Positions 11,224-22,607 of a stretch of 64,000 nt of DNA are shown in pieces (position 1 is the stretch's first letter; every line of letters begins with the position of its first letter). Origin of the DNA: Trebouxia sp. TZW2008 (lineage: Eukaryota; Chlorophyta; Trebouxiophyceae; Trebouxiales; Trebouxiaceae). The notes under the pieces are model-generated. The model had not been told where the DNA came from and did no database searches. It worked only from the letters and a program-made list of their open reading frames with translations. A program made the position numbers and the translations under genes. The stretch covers positions 248,001 through 312,000 of the forward strand of contig BDIU01000089.1 in the NCBI GenBank assembly GCA_002118135.1. Reading direction: 5' to 3'.

Positions 11224-12057
11224 CTACTCTTCCAAATTGATTGAGTCGCCAAATCTCCCATAAAGTTCCTATGCGACACACGTTGTTTGACATGCTCATG
11301 GTGCACAGCCGTTTCAAGCTGATCATCACTTTCATACCTTTTTGAGAGAAGCCATTGTCTCTTGTATGTCAGTGACCTCTTTGCTCATGTTGCTGATTTC
11401 CTCCTCAACTCCATTTGTCACTGCAATACAGCAGACATGTTCAGGCACTGATGTGGGCGTGCTGAGAGCTTGAGCTGACCTTCCTGAAAGCCTTGGCAAT
11501 TCAAGTAATAGACATACTGACAGTCTGATTCATCGTAAAATTGCATACCCTCTTGCAGCTGTTCCTCGGTCTCGTCTGTACTGGCATGGTAAAAGCTTTC
11601 ACCTACAACATATCGTACCTGCACCCGCGCCAATCTGCTGTGCTGATCATGATTTGCAGCAAGCTTTACAGCGTCTGATGCCATACCTGATCATCATCTA
11701 GGAGCATGAGCTCATTGGAAGCATCACCAAGGTCTTCAAGTTCAGCCTGCAACAAGTGGCAGATCAGCACACTAGCCCCTGGGCAGTGCAGAGAGTGTTG
11801 TGATGTTAAGCTCCAAAGTATCTTGGCAAGCAGAACATGATGTTCACCTTCTTCAACTTGATCCCGGTCTGCAGCTCGTGAAATCTGGTATTGAGCTTAT
11901 TGAAACTGTTGATGCGTTGTTGATCCTCTTCTCGCACTTCCTGCTCGGCCGGACCGCCAGGTGATTTGGACTGCAATTTGCAATCTTGGCGATGAGCTCA
12001 TTGACAGAGCGTGACGCTGGCAAATGTGCAGATGCACCGGCCGTTTACCTTGGACAT
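11224..12057 (-). CDS. PFDN4: prefoldin subunit 4
   Basis: Beta-type subunit of the hexameric prefoldin chaperone, which hands unfolded actin and tubulin to the CCT chaperonin in the cytosol. Minus-strand exons 12049-12057 (ATGTCCAAG only), 11848-11970, 11687-11746, 11549-11618, 11338-11420, 11224-11268; all phases close; 129 residues, the usual length. N-terminal helix: EEDQQRINSFNKLNTRFHEL; beta-hairpin region: ELMLLDDDQVRYVVGESFYH; C-terminal helix: VEEEISNMSKEVTDIQETM, ending LYGRFGDSINLEE, the typical PFDN4 terminus. The 9-nt first coding exon is placed because ATG-TCC-AAG precedes a good donor and the next acceptor continues in frame. It diverges from the DUF1350 gene. Confidence 0.93.
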
Positions 12058-12418
12058 GCGCTGATCAGCTGTACTGTCGCAACCAGCGTGGCTTTGGCCG
12101 CTGCAAGACCTAGCAAAAGGTACACAAGAGAGTTGGTACAGTCTGTTTTGATACTGTTCTTCAAAGCAATCGCTCAGCGGGCTGGCGGTCTGAGTCCTGG
12201 GTCACGCATTCGGAGTCAACTGCCTCTATGACTGCTTGATGGGCGAGTGCTCTAGAGTCAATGTTTGATGGACAGCCAGGTCAACGATCTGCCTGCACAC
12301 CTAGGTTGCCTTGCCACCATCACCACGGGCAACTGATAGTGGCGAGCAAATAGTTTGAAGTGGCCGCAACAGGCGCAAATACACAGGCTTTGCGTGTGGT
12401 CTTGGTTCAGTTACAGTC
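12058..12418. promoter_or_regulatory. shared head-to-head promoter interval
   Basis: 361 bp between the start codons of PFDN4 (-) and the DUF1350 gene (+). Both promoters must be here. No specific element recognised. Confidence 0.4.
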
Positions 12419-15400
12419 ATGAGCTGCCCCATAGCGCAGTGCCCCTCCAGCTCTGCAGCTATGCAGGCCCAGCGTTACCATGCAATTGCGCGTCGTGCTA
12501 TCAAGGGTCCAGTGCGTCAAGGTAGCTTGTGTTCTGAGGTATTTGCACGCACGCAACACAGCTTGATCTTTGGCTCAGTGCTTGATATTGCGCAGCTTCT
12601 GCGGGGAGACGAGGATTTCGATGCAAATGCCAGCAGACGCCCGAGCCACGCAGGTCAACACCTGTGTCCAGGCAGGGCGCCACGCCTCAAAGCCCTGTCA
12701 CAGGGCAAAGCCCACAGACACCTCAAAACAACCAAACAGGCTTCGCCAATGTTGAAAAGATGATTGCTTCCACCTTCAACAATGTGCAGCCGGGTCTGAG
12801 GGAGGACTGGATGGAGGTTGAGGGCAACTGGCTTCTGCGCCCATTGAGAGGCTCTGCAACTGCTGTTGTGCACTTCATTGGCGGCGCTTTTGTTGGGGCT
12901 GCTCCACAACTCACATATCGGCTGCTGTTGGAATCACTTGCAGCACGAGGGATCATGGTATGCACTACACAAAAGTCATGCAAGGCACCAGCGTGAAGCA
13001 TGCACAGCTTTTGCAGACCGATCTGAGGACGTTGCTGTCACTTGTCAGTTCTTGTTGTACCCTGCTTTGGCATTGCAAATAAAGCTGATGAAGACTCAAG
13101 CCTACGCGCTGCTGCTTTGCAGATCATAGCGACCCCCTTCTCAACAGGCTTCAACCACCTGCGCATTGCAGACGAGATCCACTATAAATGGGATCGCTGC
13201 ATGCATAATCCTTGGATAGCAGCAGAAGTCCAAAACCTGCCAGTCTTTGGCCTTGGACACAGCATGGGCTCATTGCAGCATCTGCTGATCAGCTCTAGGT
13301 ATGCTAGCACGAGCAGAGCTGGCAACATTCTGATGTCTTTCAACAACAAGCCAGCTACAGATGCCATCCCCTTCTTCTCTCCCTTCATTGCCCCTGGGGC
13401 ACGTGCCCTAGGGCCTTTTCTTGCACAGGTGAGAGACAAGCAAAATTACCAGTGTCATCAAGATCATGATTGAACCACATTCTAGTACATGTGCTAGGCA
13501 CAAGCCTTGTCTCAGCAAGGGGCCTTGCTCATGGCGTCATTTGCAGCACGTGTGATTTTCAACTTTTGAAACTGCCCCTGTGCTGTCACGCATACAAGGA
13601 ACTTACAAAAGCTGTTGCTATTGCAGCTAGCATGTTTGCCACTGTCTTGACATGCACCTTGGGAGATTCGTAGCGCTACCTTGCTAGGCCAGAATACAAG
13701 GCTGAAGACTTGTTTGCCCAGCAATGCGCATCCTCAGCAGCAATGCTTCTGAAAATCACACTGCAACCCAGTTGACATGTCCGATAGACTGCAGCACGTC
13801 CCTGCTCAAGTGTCCATGGTCCTCCAAGATTGTTAATGAGATTGTGGTTGCTGTCGCATTGCATCAAAATCGTTCATCAGGGTTGGACGCACTGTGTGCA
13901 GATGTCCTCAAATCCTTTCACCTCACAGCTCCTGAACGCATCAGAGCTGATGCGAGGTCTCAGCCCTGGCATGGTACGCCAAGTATTGCCACTGCTAGAT
14001 CAGCTCACACCCATCTACACAGACCTTGCGCAAGGCCGCCTTGAGTTTGTCCCTGAGCCTGAGGAAACAAAACGCCTCATCAAATCCTTCTACGGTAAAC
14101 TCAGGCGTCAGCATGCAGTCTTGACTGTTGTCTCACGATGCATTGTTGACTGTTGGCTCACAATGCAGTCTTGACTGTTGTCTAACAATGCGCTCTTGAC
14201 TGTTGGCTCATTGTGTACACTGCAGTCAGTTTGACACAAACACCTGGAGATGCTGTTGATTGAGTATGCAGGGGTGCCCAGCACTTTGCTCATACAGTTC
14301 AAGGATGACAACATAGACCAGACCCCACAGCTGGCCAGCACGCTTGAGTCAGCCAGCATCACAAATGCAACCAGCAGCAGTAGAGGTCAGGTGGCTGTTA
14401 GGTACGCAACCTGTTCTCCCATCCGCTCTTGCTGATCTTTCAATGAACTCTTTGTTGTACATCTGCTGTCAGGCTGTGCGACCTGTTTTCCTTAGCGCTC
14501 TTGCTTATCTCCTCAAAAGCATCTTGATCGAAACACCACTACTTCCTTTTATTTGCTGTCAGGGTGGTACAGCTGACCCCTCATAGGTCAACTTTCTACT
14601 GGTTGCTGCTCTTTGAGCAGCACTCTTGGGCTCCTCCATTAACAGACGCTCCCGTTATGACGCGTAACGGCATAGGCGTTTCTTTTTCTGTTCAGGGTTT
14701 TGTCTGGGGACCATGTAAGGCCCTTGAGGCAAGCCTTTGGTGATTTGCCTCCAGAGCTGGCCTCAGTTGCCAATCAAGCAGTCAACCAAGGCTCATACTT
14801 CCTGCAAGGCTTGTCCAACATGGCCACACAAGCAGGCTTCCGTGAGGTATGTTAGTCTCTCAACAACAAGACACTTGTGTAAACAACAAGACACTTGTGT
14901 AAGGCCATTCTTGTCTGAAGGACAATGCAATCAGGAACGGAGCACTGCATTCTGACCTTGATGGTACCTCTGAGCCAAGAAAAGTTGGTTGTTGAGGGCA
15001 ATCATTGTGACACTCAGTGCAGCTGCCAAAAGGATAATCATTCATGGCCTCCATCTTGCATCAGCCCTGTTGCTGGGGTTGTCTCTTGTTGCGCGTGCCT
15101 TCAGCATGATCTGCATCTGGTCCGCGCTGATTGCATACAGATGCATGCATGACAACTCTATTATGTATCATAATGCTTTGGCTGTGAGAGCTGATGATGC
15201 AGGATTTGGCTTGCTTGCAAAGCTAATAATGGGACAAAGTGCACTGACACGCCAGCAGATAGGCAAATGTCTGGTCCAATTTGTCCCCAAGCGCTGTGGA
15301 GCTCATTGTGATGTTTTGAGCAATTGGCAGTGAAGCTGATCATAGCTGAGTGCACTGCAGGCCAGCCAGCCCCTTGACGAGTTTGCAAAAGGTCTCACTG

Positions 15401-15546
15401 GTTTTGGTGAAGTGTTTGGCGAGAAGCCAGGTGCTGACACAGAGCGATTAGTCACAGAAATCGTCGATTGGATTACAACTGGCAGAAGCGCACAGTCAGC
15501 ACTACCTTCTGCAGACTCGCCACCGGTTGACATCATCATAGATTAG
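12419..15546 (+). CDS. DUF1350 alpha/beta-hydrolase-like protein, probably chloroplast
   Basis: Exons 12419-12521, 12596-12957, 13123-13428, 13902-14094, 14272-14401, 14696-14846, 15361-15546; all phases close; 476 residues. DUF1350 proteins occur in cyanobacteria and plastid-bearing eukaryotes and have an alpha/beta-hydrolase fold of unknown substrate. Family signatures: VVHFIGGAFVGAAPQLTYR, IIATPFSTGFNHLRIADEI, VFGLGHSMGSLQHLL with a GHSMG nucleophile elbow, and ILMSFNNKPATDAIPFFSP. After these come LIQFKDDNIDQTP and a SGDHVRPL segment carrying the likely catalytic histidine. The N-terminus (about 70 residues, rich in R, S and Q, few acidic residues) looks like a transit peptide. The first ATG is used; M15 is an alternative. 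Introns 5 and 6 contain a dispersed repeat and a MITE relic. Confidence 0.9.
14109..14216. repeat. intronic minisatellite in the DUF1350 gene
   Basis: Tandem units of about 25-26 bp built on CAATGC(A/G)(G/C)TCTTGACTGTTG(G/T)CT, roughly four copies in a higher-order pair of about 50 bp. They start right after exon 4 and its GTAAAC donor. Confidence 0.75.
14390..14515 (+). repeat. copy of the DUF1350 exon-5 donor region
   Basis: The last bases and donor of exon 5 (GCTGTTAG then GTACGC...CTCTTGCTGAT, 14394-14435) reappear about 75 bp downstream as GCTGTCAGGCTGTGCGACC...CTCTTGCTTAT. This is another direct copy of an exon end with its splice site; the copy has lost the GT. Confidence 0.6.
14575..14682 (+). 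repeat. dispersed repeat, copy 2 (DUF1350 intron)
   Basis: Second copy of the element at 970-1078: CCCCTCATAGGTCAACTTT, CTGGTTGCTGCT, then GCTCCCGTTATGACGCGTAACGG. The copy lies immediately before the acceptor of exon 6, so part of its pyrimidine-rich end serves as the polypyrimidine tract. Confidence 0.65.
14899..15000 (-). mobile_element. degraded pogo-like MITE copy, inverted
   Basis: Intron 6 of the DUF1350 gene contains GAAGGACAATGCAAT...GAGCACTGCATTCTGAC...TGATGGTACCTCTGAG. It aligns to the reverse complement of the element at 55595-55768 and to the aminotransferase intron copy. It is strongly diverged. Confidence 0.55.
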
Positions 15547-15892
15547 ATGCTACTCACCTACTTTGCTCAGTACATGTTGATGTTTGGAGGCTGTCATTGC
15601 CAACGTTGCGGATTGATCAGATTGCTCAAATTGATGTTGCTTAGGGTTGAACCTTTTCCGCTCAAACCACAAAGCCCCTTTGCACCATTTTGGCACCTGT
15701 GCTGTTGCTGACTCAAGACAATGTATCAGTATTGTGATTCTGCTGCTGGCATGGCTGCATAGCCGTTGAACCATTGATCATCATTGTTTGTTGATTGATT
15801 GACAGCTGTGAATGAGGTAGGCAATAGGTTTGCCTCACCCTGTTTCTATAAGCCATATAGCAGGTTGTATTGCTTCATCTTAAGGTGAGCAG

Positions 15893-16346
15893 ATGATTGC
15901 GCAGCACTGCGACTTCACATCATCCTGTGACGAAGCCACGCTTACGGAACCCTTCACAGCTGCCGCACAGAAAGCAAATGCTGAAATTATGCTGGCTGTC
16001 AAAGTGGTTAAACTTTGCCATGACCTTGGACCGTCAGCTTGGCTGACGAAGCAGAGGGAAGTACGTACAGCAATTCTGTCACATGCAGTCATCACCAGAT
16101 CTGCATCTGCCGCATTCAGAACCAGTGATACAACCCAGGTCAGCTTTGCTCTCTCATACCAATGCACCATGTCAGCTGTCAAACTGGGAAGCCCTCACAG
16201 AGATGCCACAGACTCAGACGCCCTCAGTATGCACAGCTGTGGCGTGCTTCATGTGCACAGTGCTCTGCCACAGGAAATCTGACGATGCCAACTGGGAGCC
16301 ACCAGCATTTGTATACATGCAGCACCTAGTCTCAAGGCAGAGCTGA
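15893..16346 (+). CDS. possible small two-exon gene, unrecognised
   Basis: An ATG frame 15893-16060 ends at a clean GTACGT donor and could join in phase to 16176-16346, giving 112 residues. The first half has a helical composition (TEPFTAAAQKANAEIMLAV); the second is unconvincing. I do not recognise it, and the surrounding 15547-16567 is otherwise empty. It may be chance. Confidence 0.2.
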
Positions 16347-16567
16347 CAAAAGCAGCAACAGAAATGACTCATGCTCTGCGACAGTCGTGAAGAATGCAAT
16401 TTTTGAGATCTCGGCAGCTATGCTGAGATTCTGCAGCATATGCTTTGCTACATGCACATGTGAATGCAGTCAACATGCTCTGCAAGCCTAACAGCACTGT
16501 GAGCCTGCCTGACAAACTGAAAGAGCGTCCTGCGTCATGTTACAAAAGCTAAAGGAAAGCTTCCAAA

Positions 16568-17395
16568 TCATGACTCAGACTTCTGCAGCTTTTTGAGCTC
16601 CTTTCGTACTGCTTGCGACTTCTTGGTCTTGGCAACTGACCACTTATACCTCTGGAAGTCGGTTGTGGTTGCCTTGCTGATGCGAGCTGATAGTTTCTGA
16701 CCCCATGCGCTCCTCTCAAACTTGTTGAACACATCTGCAATGCACAGCCAGACTGTTATGAAACATAATGCACTCTCTGCAAGTGCGACTTACTATGATG
16801 GCAACCTACACAGTGCATGCTTGTCAAGCCTGAGGCAAACACACGCAATTTTGACAACGAGGAGGAGCTAAGCTCAACGCTCTTGCCAGAGGGCTGATGA
16901 GCCTGATGCTTGCAAAGCTGGAAATTGCACTGCCTTACAGCAGCTGATGCAAGCCTGATGCTTGCTTGTAAAGACAGTGAACAAGGCCTGCATTGCTTTG
17001 CGTGTGCTGCTGCAATCCTGCTATTGATCTTACCATTCTCCTCTAGGGCTTTCTTCAAGTCCTTCTTCTTGGCAAGCTTATGTATGTCAATCTTGAAATC
17101 TGTGAGTGTCAGCCTCTTGAAGTTCTCTACCTTCCTGACAACGTCAGGTCTGTCGATCAAGGCCTGTAGCAACCGAGAAGAAGTCTGTCATTCTGCCGCA
17201 GATCAGTGACGATTGAAGGGTAGAAACAAAGCTGAAGCTCATTCTGTGCTGCTGCTGCTAGATGGTGCAAACAAGCCAAAGCCTGCTCACCCTGTTCTGG
17301 TCTACGATGTCTGTGATAACGTACAGCTTGCCATAGTCCTTGCCGTAGTTGATGATGACAACCCGGCCAACCTCCACATACCGCTGGAAAGGCAT
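16568..17395 (-). CDS. RPL14: 60S ribosomal protein L14 (eL14)
   Basis: Eukaryotic large-subunit ribosomal protein. Minus-strand exons 17291-17395, 17034-17163, 16568-16734; phases close; 133 residues, the family length. Begins [20 protein letters not shown], the KOW-type N-terminal barrel, followed by [16 protein letters not shown]. The middle exon reads [20 protein letters not shown] then [20 protein letters not shown]. The C-terminal helix region is [20 protein letters not shown] then [14 protein letters not shown], ending basic. Start chosen at the universal MPF. It faces delta-tubulin head to head over 298 bp. Confidence 0.95.
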
Positions 17396-17693
17396 CGCTG
17401 TGGTCGACCTGTCCTCGACTCGCGCTAGCGACGTTTCGAAAGGACCGTGCGGCGGCCTTGCACATACCCATGTCCAGGTTAAACGGTTTAGTATTCCTTG
17501 TCCAGAGCGTACACTCAAGCGTACAGCGTGGCTCGTGACGCGCTGCGTGCAGGGTCATTTGCAGAGCTGAGCAATTAATGGGTCGTTAGCGCCATGCAAG
17601 CAGGGAAGCGCATCAGCGGGTGGCATTGACGTATAACCGCCAACAAACAACTGCAGTCATCGCTTTTGCTCAGCTGCGATACGGGTCGGCGGG
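17396..17693. promoter_or_regulatory. shared promoter interval RPL14 / delta-tubulin
   Basis: 298 bp between two start codons on opposite strands. A highly expressed ribosomal-protein gene and a bas​al-body gene would share it. No named element seen. Confidence 0.4.
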
Positions 17694-20600
17694 ATGTCGG
17701 TAATCACACTACAGCTGGGACAGTGCGGAACGCAGGCACGATCCTTACGCGTACCTATCGTGTTTTGCCTTGTTGGCGGCGTCAAGATTTACTCCCTCGC
17801 TGCAGGTCGGGCAGGCCTTGTTCGACTGCTTGGCCCAGGAAACAGACTCTGATCAGGGCTTCGGCAGATCACCTCTCGACGTCTTCTTCAGGCCAGCTGA
17901 AAGTCAGTCGACAGGCGGTAGCAAGCGCAAACGGTAAATGCACACTGCTGTATTTGAGAAGGCCCCTTGGAAGCGCTGAGCGGCTATTTACTTTGCAGAC
18001 GGTATGCACGCGCAGTACTGGTGGACATGGAGCCCAAAGTTGTCAACAGAGCTGTGTTGTCGGCAGCTAGTAGCAACAACAGCTGGTGCTATGCCCCAAG
18101 CTGCACTTGCTTGCAGCAAAGCGGGTCTGGCAACAATTGGGCTCGTGGCTACAATAGCTATGGTCCAAAGTTTGCAGATGCTGTATGCGAGCTTGTGCGG
18201 CGCGAGGTATTGCTGACCATTACAAAGTTTTTTATCTACTATGAACACATGCTTATCTTGAAAGTCAAGCAGCACAATCAACCCTTTGCTGCGGCTTGAA
18301 GGCTGAGCAAGCTGACTACCTTGGAGGCTTCCTGATGCTGCAAAGCATGGCTGGTGGCACAGGGGCAGGCCTTGGCACCTATGTGACAGAGGCCATCAGA
18401 GATGCATTTCCATGTGCTTTTCTCCTCAATCATTGCATCTGGTCAGTCGTCTTTGGCCAGCAACGCAACACAAGCAGCAGTTGAGAAGCAATGCTTGCAA
18501 GAGTTGTGCTGCGAACGCCCAGCATCAGCCTTGAGTCTATGATTGTGCATTTCATGACAACCTAGACAATCAAGAACCATTGTTAGATCATACAGCGAAC
18601 ATCACGCATTGCAGCAAACCAACATGTACATCAGAGCTAAAAGACTGCTGTGCTGGGACTGCTTCTCACATACACTGCCGTGTTGCCTGCAAATCAGCAT
18701 ACATGCTATGTTGCCTTGCACAGCACGGAACACGCAGTTCACACCAAGTACAGAAGCACCTGTGTCAGCATTCACCTCAACCATCTTCAATCTTCTGCTT
18801 TGATCTACATTTGCTGTCCCAGCATATTCCATTATATGTGAGTTGAGGGTGCAGGGTTTGAATAGAAGGGTGGCCAAAGCTACTTTGATGTCCCAGTGTG
18901 TGTTTGGGCTGCAGGCCTTATCAAAGTGGGGAAGTCATTGTTCAGAACTACAACAGCTTGCTTACCTTATCGCACTTGAGTGAGGTGTCAGATGGCATCA
19001 TGCTGGTGGAGAACAGTGCCCTGCACACAGCCTGTCAGCGCCTGCTCAATATCCAACGCCCTTTCTTCACGGTGAGCGCCATCTGCTGGTGATTCATGAA
19101 TTGTAATGTATGGCGCACAAAGCTGCTGAATGCCCTTCACTTTGAGCTCTTCTACTGCTTAATGCGTCCATGACTTGTTATGCACTGCATGCAAAGCATC
19201 TGCTTGTCTTGGCAGAATTGCAAAGCTGTAGACTGCAGGGCTTGACAAGCTTTGTCATCCCTGAGTGTGTCATTTTTGCACAATGATCCTGCCGCTGCTG
19301 CTGCCAGCTGTTCACGAGCATCAAGCAGTTCAAAAAAGTGGTCAAGTTGTCTGTCACCTACACACAGTTCACTTCACATTTGTAGTAGGACAAGACATCT
19401 TACTCAACAGGTTTTACGCTTTCGTGTGGTATGCAGGATATGAACGGCGTGGCAGCCCGTTCCTTGGCTTCAGCTCTACTCCCTGCCTTCTACAGACCTG
19501 CCTCAGGTCAGCTCAGGCCTGATATGCCATAGCATTCTTTCCTGACACGCTGCATGTACCAAGTTACGCAGCTATGGTGTGTAATTGCAACTGTCCTATT
19601 CTCTGTACAAGGCCATGCACAAGTCAGTTTGCATGTCCACAGACGCACAAGACCGTTATGGGCTGTTTCTGCTTGAGTTCTTGCAATGCACATGCGTGTC
19701 AGACGCCATTGCTGGCCTCGCAAACCTGCATGGTGTTGACTTACGCTGACATTGTCTGTGTGACCCCCCTGCTTGGTTCCTACAATAGTGTGTATAATGT
19801 TGAGGGATGTTCATCTGGTGTAGTGCATATCTCATGCTGTGTGACAGCAGCCAGCTGCTATGCAGGCGGAGCAAGTCAGCTAGGCAAGTCAGTCACACTG
19901 TTTGGAGACCTTGTTGAGAAGGTCTGCTGTCACCCAGCATACCGCCTTCTGAGGCTGAGGGCATTACCTCAGATGCCTGCAGCGTCAGTGGACTTCACTA
20001 CTTTTACATGGCCAGCTATTCTGCGCCGTTTGCGTCAAATGCATATCACAGGTGCGCTGCTGTCAGTCACCCATCACTCGCTGACTGCTGCCCACAAAAA
20101 AAATGATATTACATCTTTCAATCAAGATGCTTCTGTCAGTCCCCAGCATATTGCCTTCTGAGGCTGAGGGCCTCACCTCAAATGCCTGCAGCATCAGTGG
20201 ACTTCACCACTTCCTCATGGCCAGCCACATTGCGCTGTTTGCGTCAAATGCACATCACAGGTGCGCTGCTGTCAGACACCCAGCACTCAATGGCTGTTGC
20301 TCAACAGCAACTGACAGACCATTTGCCTGTTGGATTTTCCTGCCATCCGGTACTCAATGACTGTGCCACGCTCACTCATCAGCATATCTTGTCACCACTA
20401 CTGATTATGCAGGATGGCATGTTGCTGCCTGAGGCCTGACAGCCAGGTATGGCTTAGGATCGCCACAATTTCTGCATGCCTGTCATGTCAACTGGTGCAG
20501 CCTTGCAACGCAAGGAACATCTCTGCATGCCACAAAATCTTGTCTGTTCAAGAACTGAAACAGAGAGTATGTTGATGTGTATGTTTTGTTCTGGACAGGT

Positions 20601-22099
20601 TTCTGCATGTGATTGTACATAAAGGCACGTGTTTGTATGCGCTGTGCAGGCAGTGCAGTAGAAGAAGGGTTGCAGTGGGATATCAAAGTGAGCGGTTCTG
20701 ATGACTTGCGCAGTCACCGCGTCAACAAGTCACTGGCTGCAATGCTGACCCTAAGGTAACTTTACTGCAATGATCATGACAACAACGACAACAATCACAA
20801 AGGTAAAAACAGATTGCACATTTGAGCATTGGTGCTAGAAGTGTGTGGCCCAACTCCAGTAGACCCTGCTGTAATCGACATTCCCAGGAAGTCCCAATCT
20901 TTTGTACATATGCATGTGACATGAAAAAAAGGAGGTCCATGCCTCGGGCGTCATGACATGAGCGTAGGTGAATAGCATCAGCCTTAGGTGTCAGCTGAGC
21001 ATTTGTACCTGTTAAGTATTTGTGGGCTGTCGAATGCAAGCGTAGGCATTGTGACATTATTGTGCGAGTCATGTCTCCCTCAGCCGTTAGTTTGACCACC
21101 TGGGTAGCAAATGCTTTTGCAGTCCAAACCAGCAAATTCTCATCCATGGCTTGCTCATGTAAGCAGCAGCAAGGTACGGATGTGTTGTTGGGAGTTGCAG
21201 CCAGAACAGTGTGCATGATGTGCGTCTGTCTGCTGAAGCCAGCGTCAGCAAGTCTGGTGCCACCCAGCATGGTAGCAACTCCATAAACGTATACATGCAT
21301 GACGTAAATCATCACCCAACCCTGTTTGTTGCTGATTGTTAAATTTGCGCCCTGAGCGTCACTGTGAATGCCTAGGGGTCAAGATGCAAGGCTGGCAGAT
21401 GCTTCAATGTTTAGCCACCCTGGACTGTACACACCCTGGGCTGTGGAACCCCTCACTGTGGCTTGGGCCCCCAACAAGTTTGCCAAGTGTGAGATGTCAG
21501 CCAGCCTGCTTTCCAATGACCAGGCAAGTATCATTGTGTGCATGAAAAGTAGGCAGCTAAAAGCGGTTCAGAGTCAAGGGTTCCACTTATGCATGCTGGC
21601 AGGGCTTGCCAGGCCCCCGCACTTCTGCCTGACAACCTGTGCACCTCACCGTTGACAGCATTTTGAGATGTTCACTGCATATGCAGTTGCTGCATACCAA
21701 GCTGTGGCTGCAGCTTTTGTTTGTACAAGTGAAATGCATATATTCAGCAAGGCTGGGTCTCAGTTGCCACTGAAAAATGTGCTGACAGGGAAGTGCATGT
21801 CAGCTATGTGGGTGAGCGGCTGTGTGTCTGCAGTCTGTTCATTCACATGTATATATTTGGGCACTGGCTGGTGCCTTTGGACCCTCCCTTGCCCAAGACA
21901 TGAAGTCACGGTTCTGAGCCTGAATGTTGGTCTGCAGAGCTGTACAGGGCTGATTAGGCCCATGCAAGACAAGGCATACAAGATGTTCAATGCTGGAGCC
22001 TATCTGCACCAGTATCAGCAGTTTGGCGTTGAAAAACAGGACTTTGACAGCTGCTTTGCCCGGACAGAGGAGATCTATGCTTCCTACAAAGCGCTGTGA
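17694..22099 (+). CDS. TUBD1: delta-tubulin
   Basis: Tubulin of centriole/basal-body triplet microtubules. Exons 17694-17735, 17806-17933, 17999-18206, 18302-18441, 18915-19071, 19437-19506, 19866-20051, 20650-20755, 21376-21523, 21938-22099; all phases close; 448 residues. Starts MSVITLQLGQCGTQ. RAVLVDMEPKVVNRAV and QQSGSGNNWARGYNSYGPKF are delta-specific. The GTP loop is MAGGTGAGLGTYV, followed by PYQSGEVIVQNYNSLLTLSH. The C-terminal part has HPAYRLLRLRALPQMP, TFTWPAILRRLRQM, GLYTPWAVEP and YKMFNAGAYLHQYQQFG. Two introns use GC-AG: the first (GC at 17736; the homology-exact junction falls at TQ/VG) and the ninth (CAG then GCAAGT at 21524). A decayed copy of exon 7 sits at 20145-20262. No internal stop, so the gene looks functional. 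Confidence 0.95.
20143..20290 (+). repeat. tandem copy of delta-tubulin exon 7 (3' two thirds)
   Basis: Direct copy of 19934-20080, offset about 209 bp, including the CACAG/GTGCGC donor. The frame is still open (PAYCLLRLRASPQMPAAS..), but conserved residues changed (R to C twice, F to S) and the upstream third of the exon with its acceptor is absent. Probably an intronic relic; a mutually exclusive exon is unlikely without an acceptor of matching phase. Confidence 0.85.
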
Positions 22100-22607
22100 C
22101 ACAGCAGCAATGGCTGTATTCTCCAATTGGCTGTTTGGGCACAGACAACTTGATGGCATGCAGCAGCAGCAGCACAGCTGCAGTGCAGGCAGCAGCTATT
22201 TCAGCCAGAGACTTATGTCGAGTCGGACATATGCCTGCTTTGAGCCTTAACAGTGGACAGTGTTGGCAGAATTGCAGCCTGAGACAAGACCCTGATTTGA
22301 GTTTGCCTGCTGCGCTTAGAACGCAGCTGAAGATACAGTCAGCAAGCTGGACAAGGCATGCAGGTGAGCAACAGCATACCAAGCTGTGCAAATATGTTTA
22401 CACAACTCAAGCTACACTTCAGCAAAGATCCGTAGCAAGTCACATGTAATGGTACAAAAGGTATTGCATACGCAGGTGGGGTGGAGTTTATGATGCTGAA
22501 ACAGCACCAATGGGCAGAAGAGGAGGCTTTTGCAGACAAAGAGTACACAAGCATTGGTTCAACAGCTTGCCATACATTGTACTTGGGGCTGCAGCGCACT
22601 GCGGCGT
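22100..22607. other. tail-to-tail intergenic region
   Basis: 508 bp between the stops of delta-tubulin and the secreted protein gene. No gene seen; a run of CAG/CAGCAG triplets is at about 22159. Confidence 0.5.
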
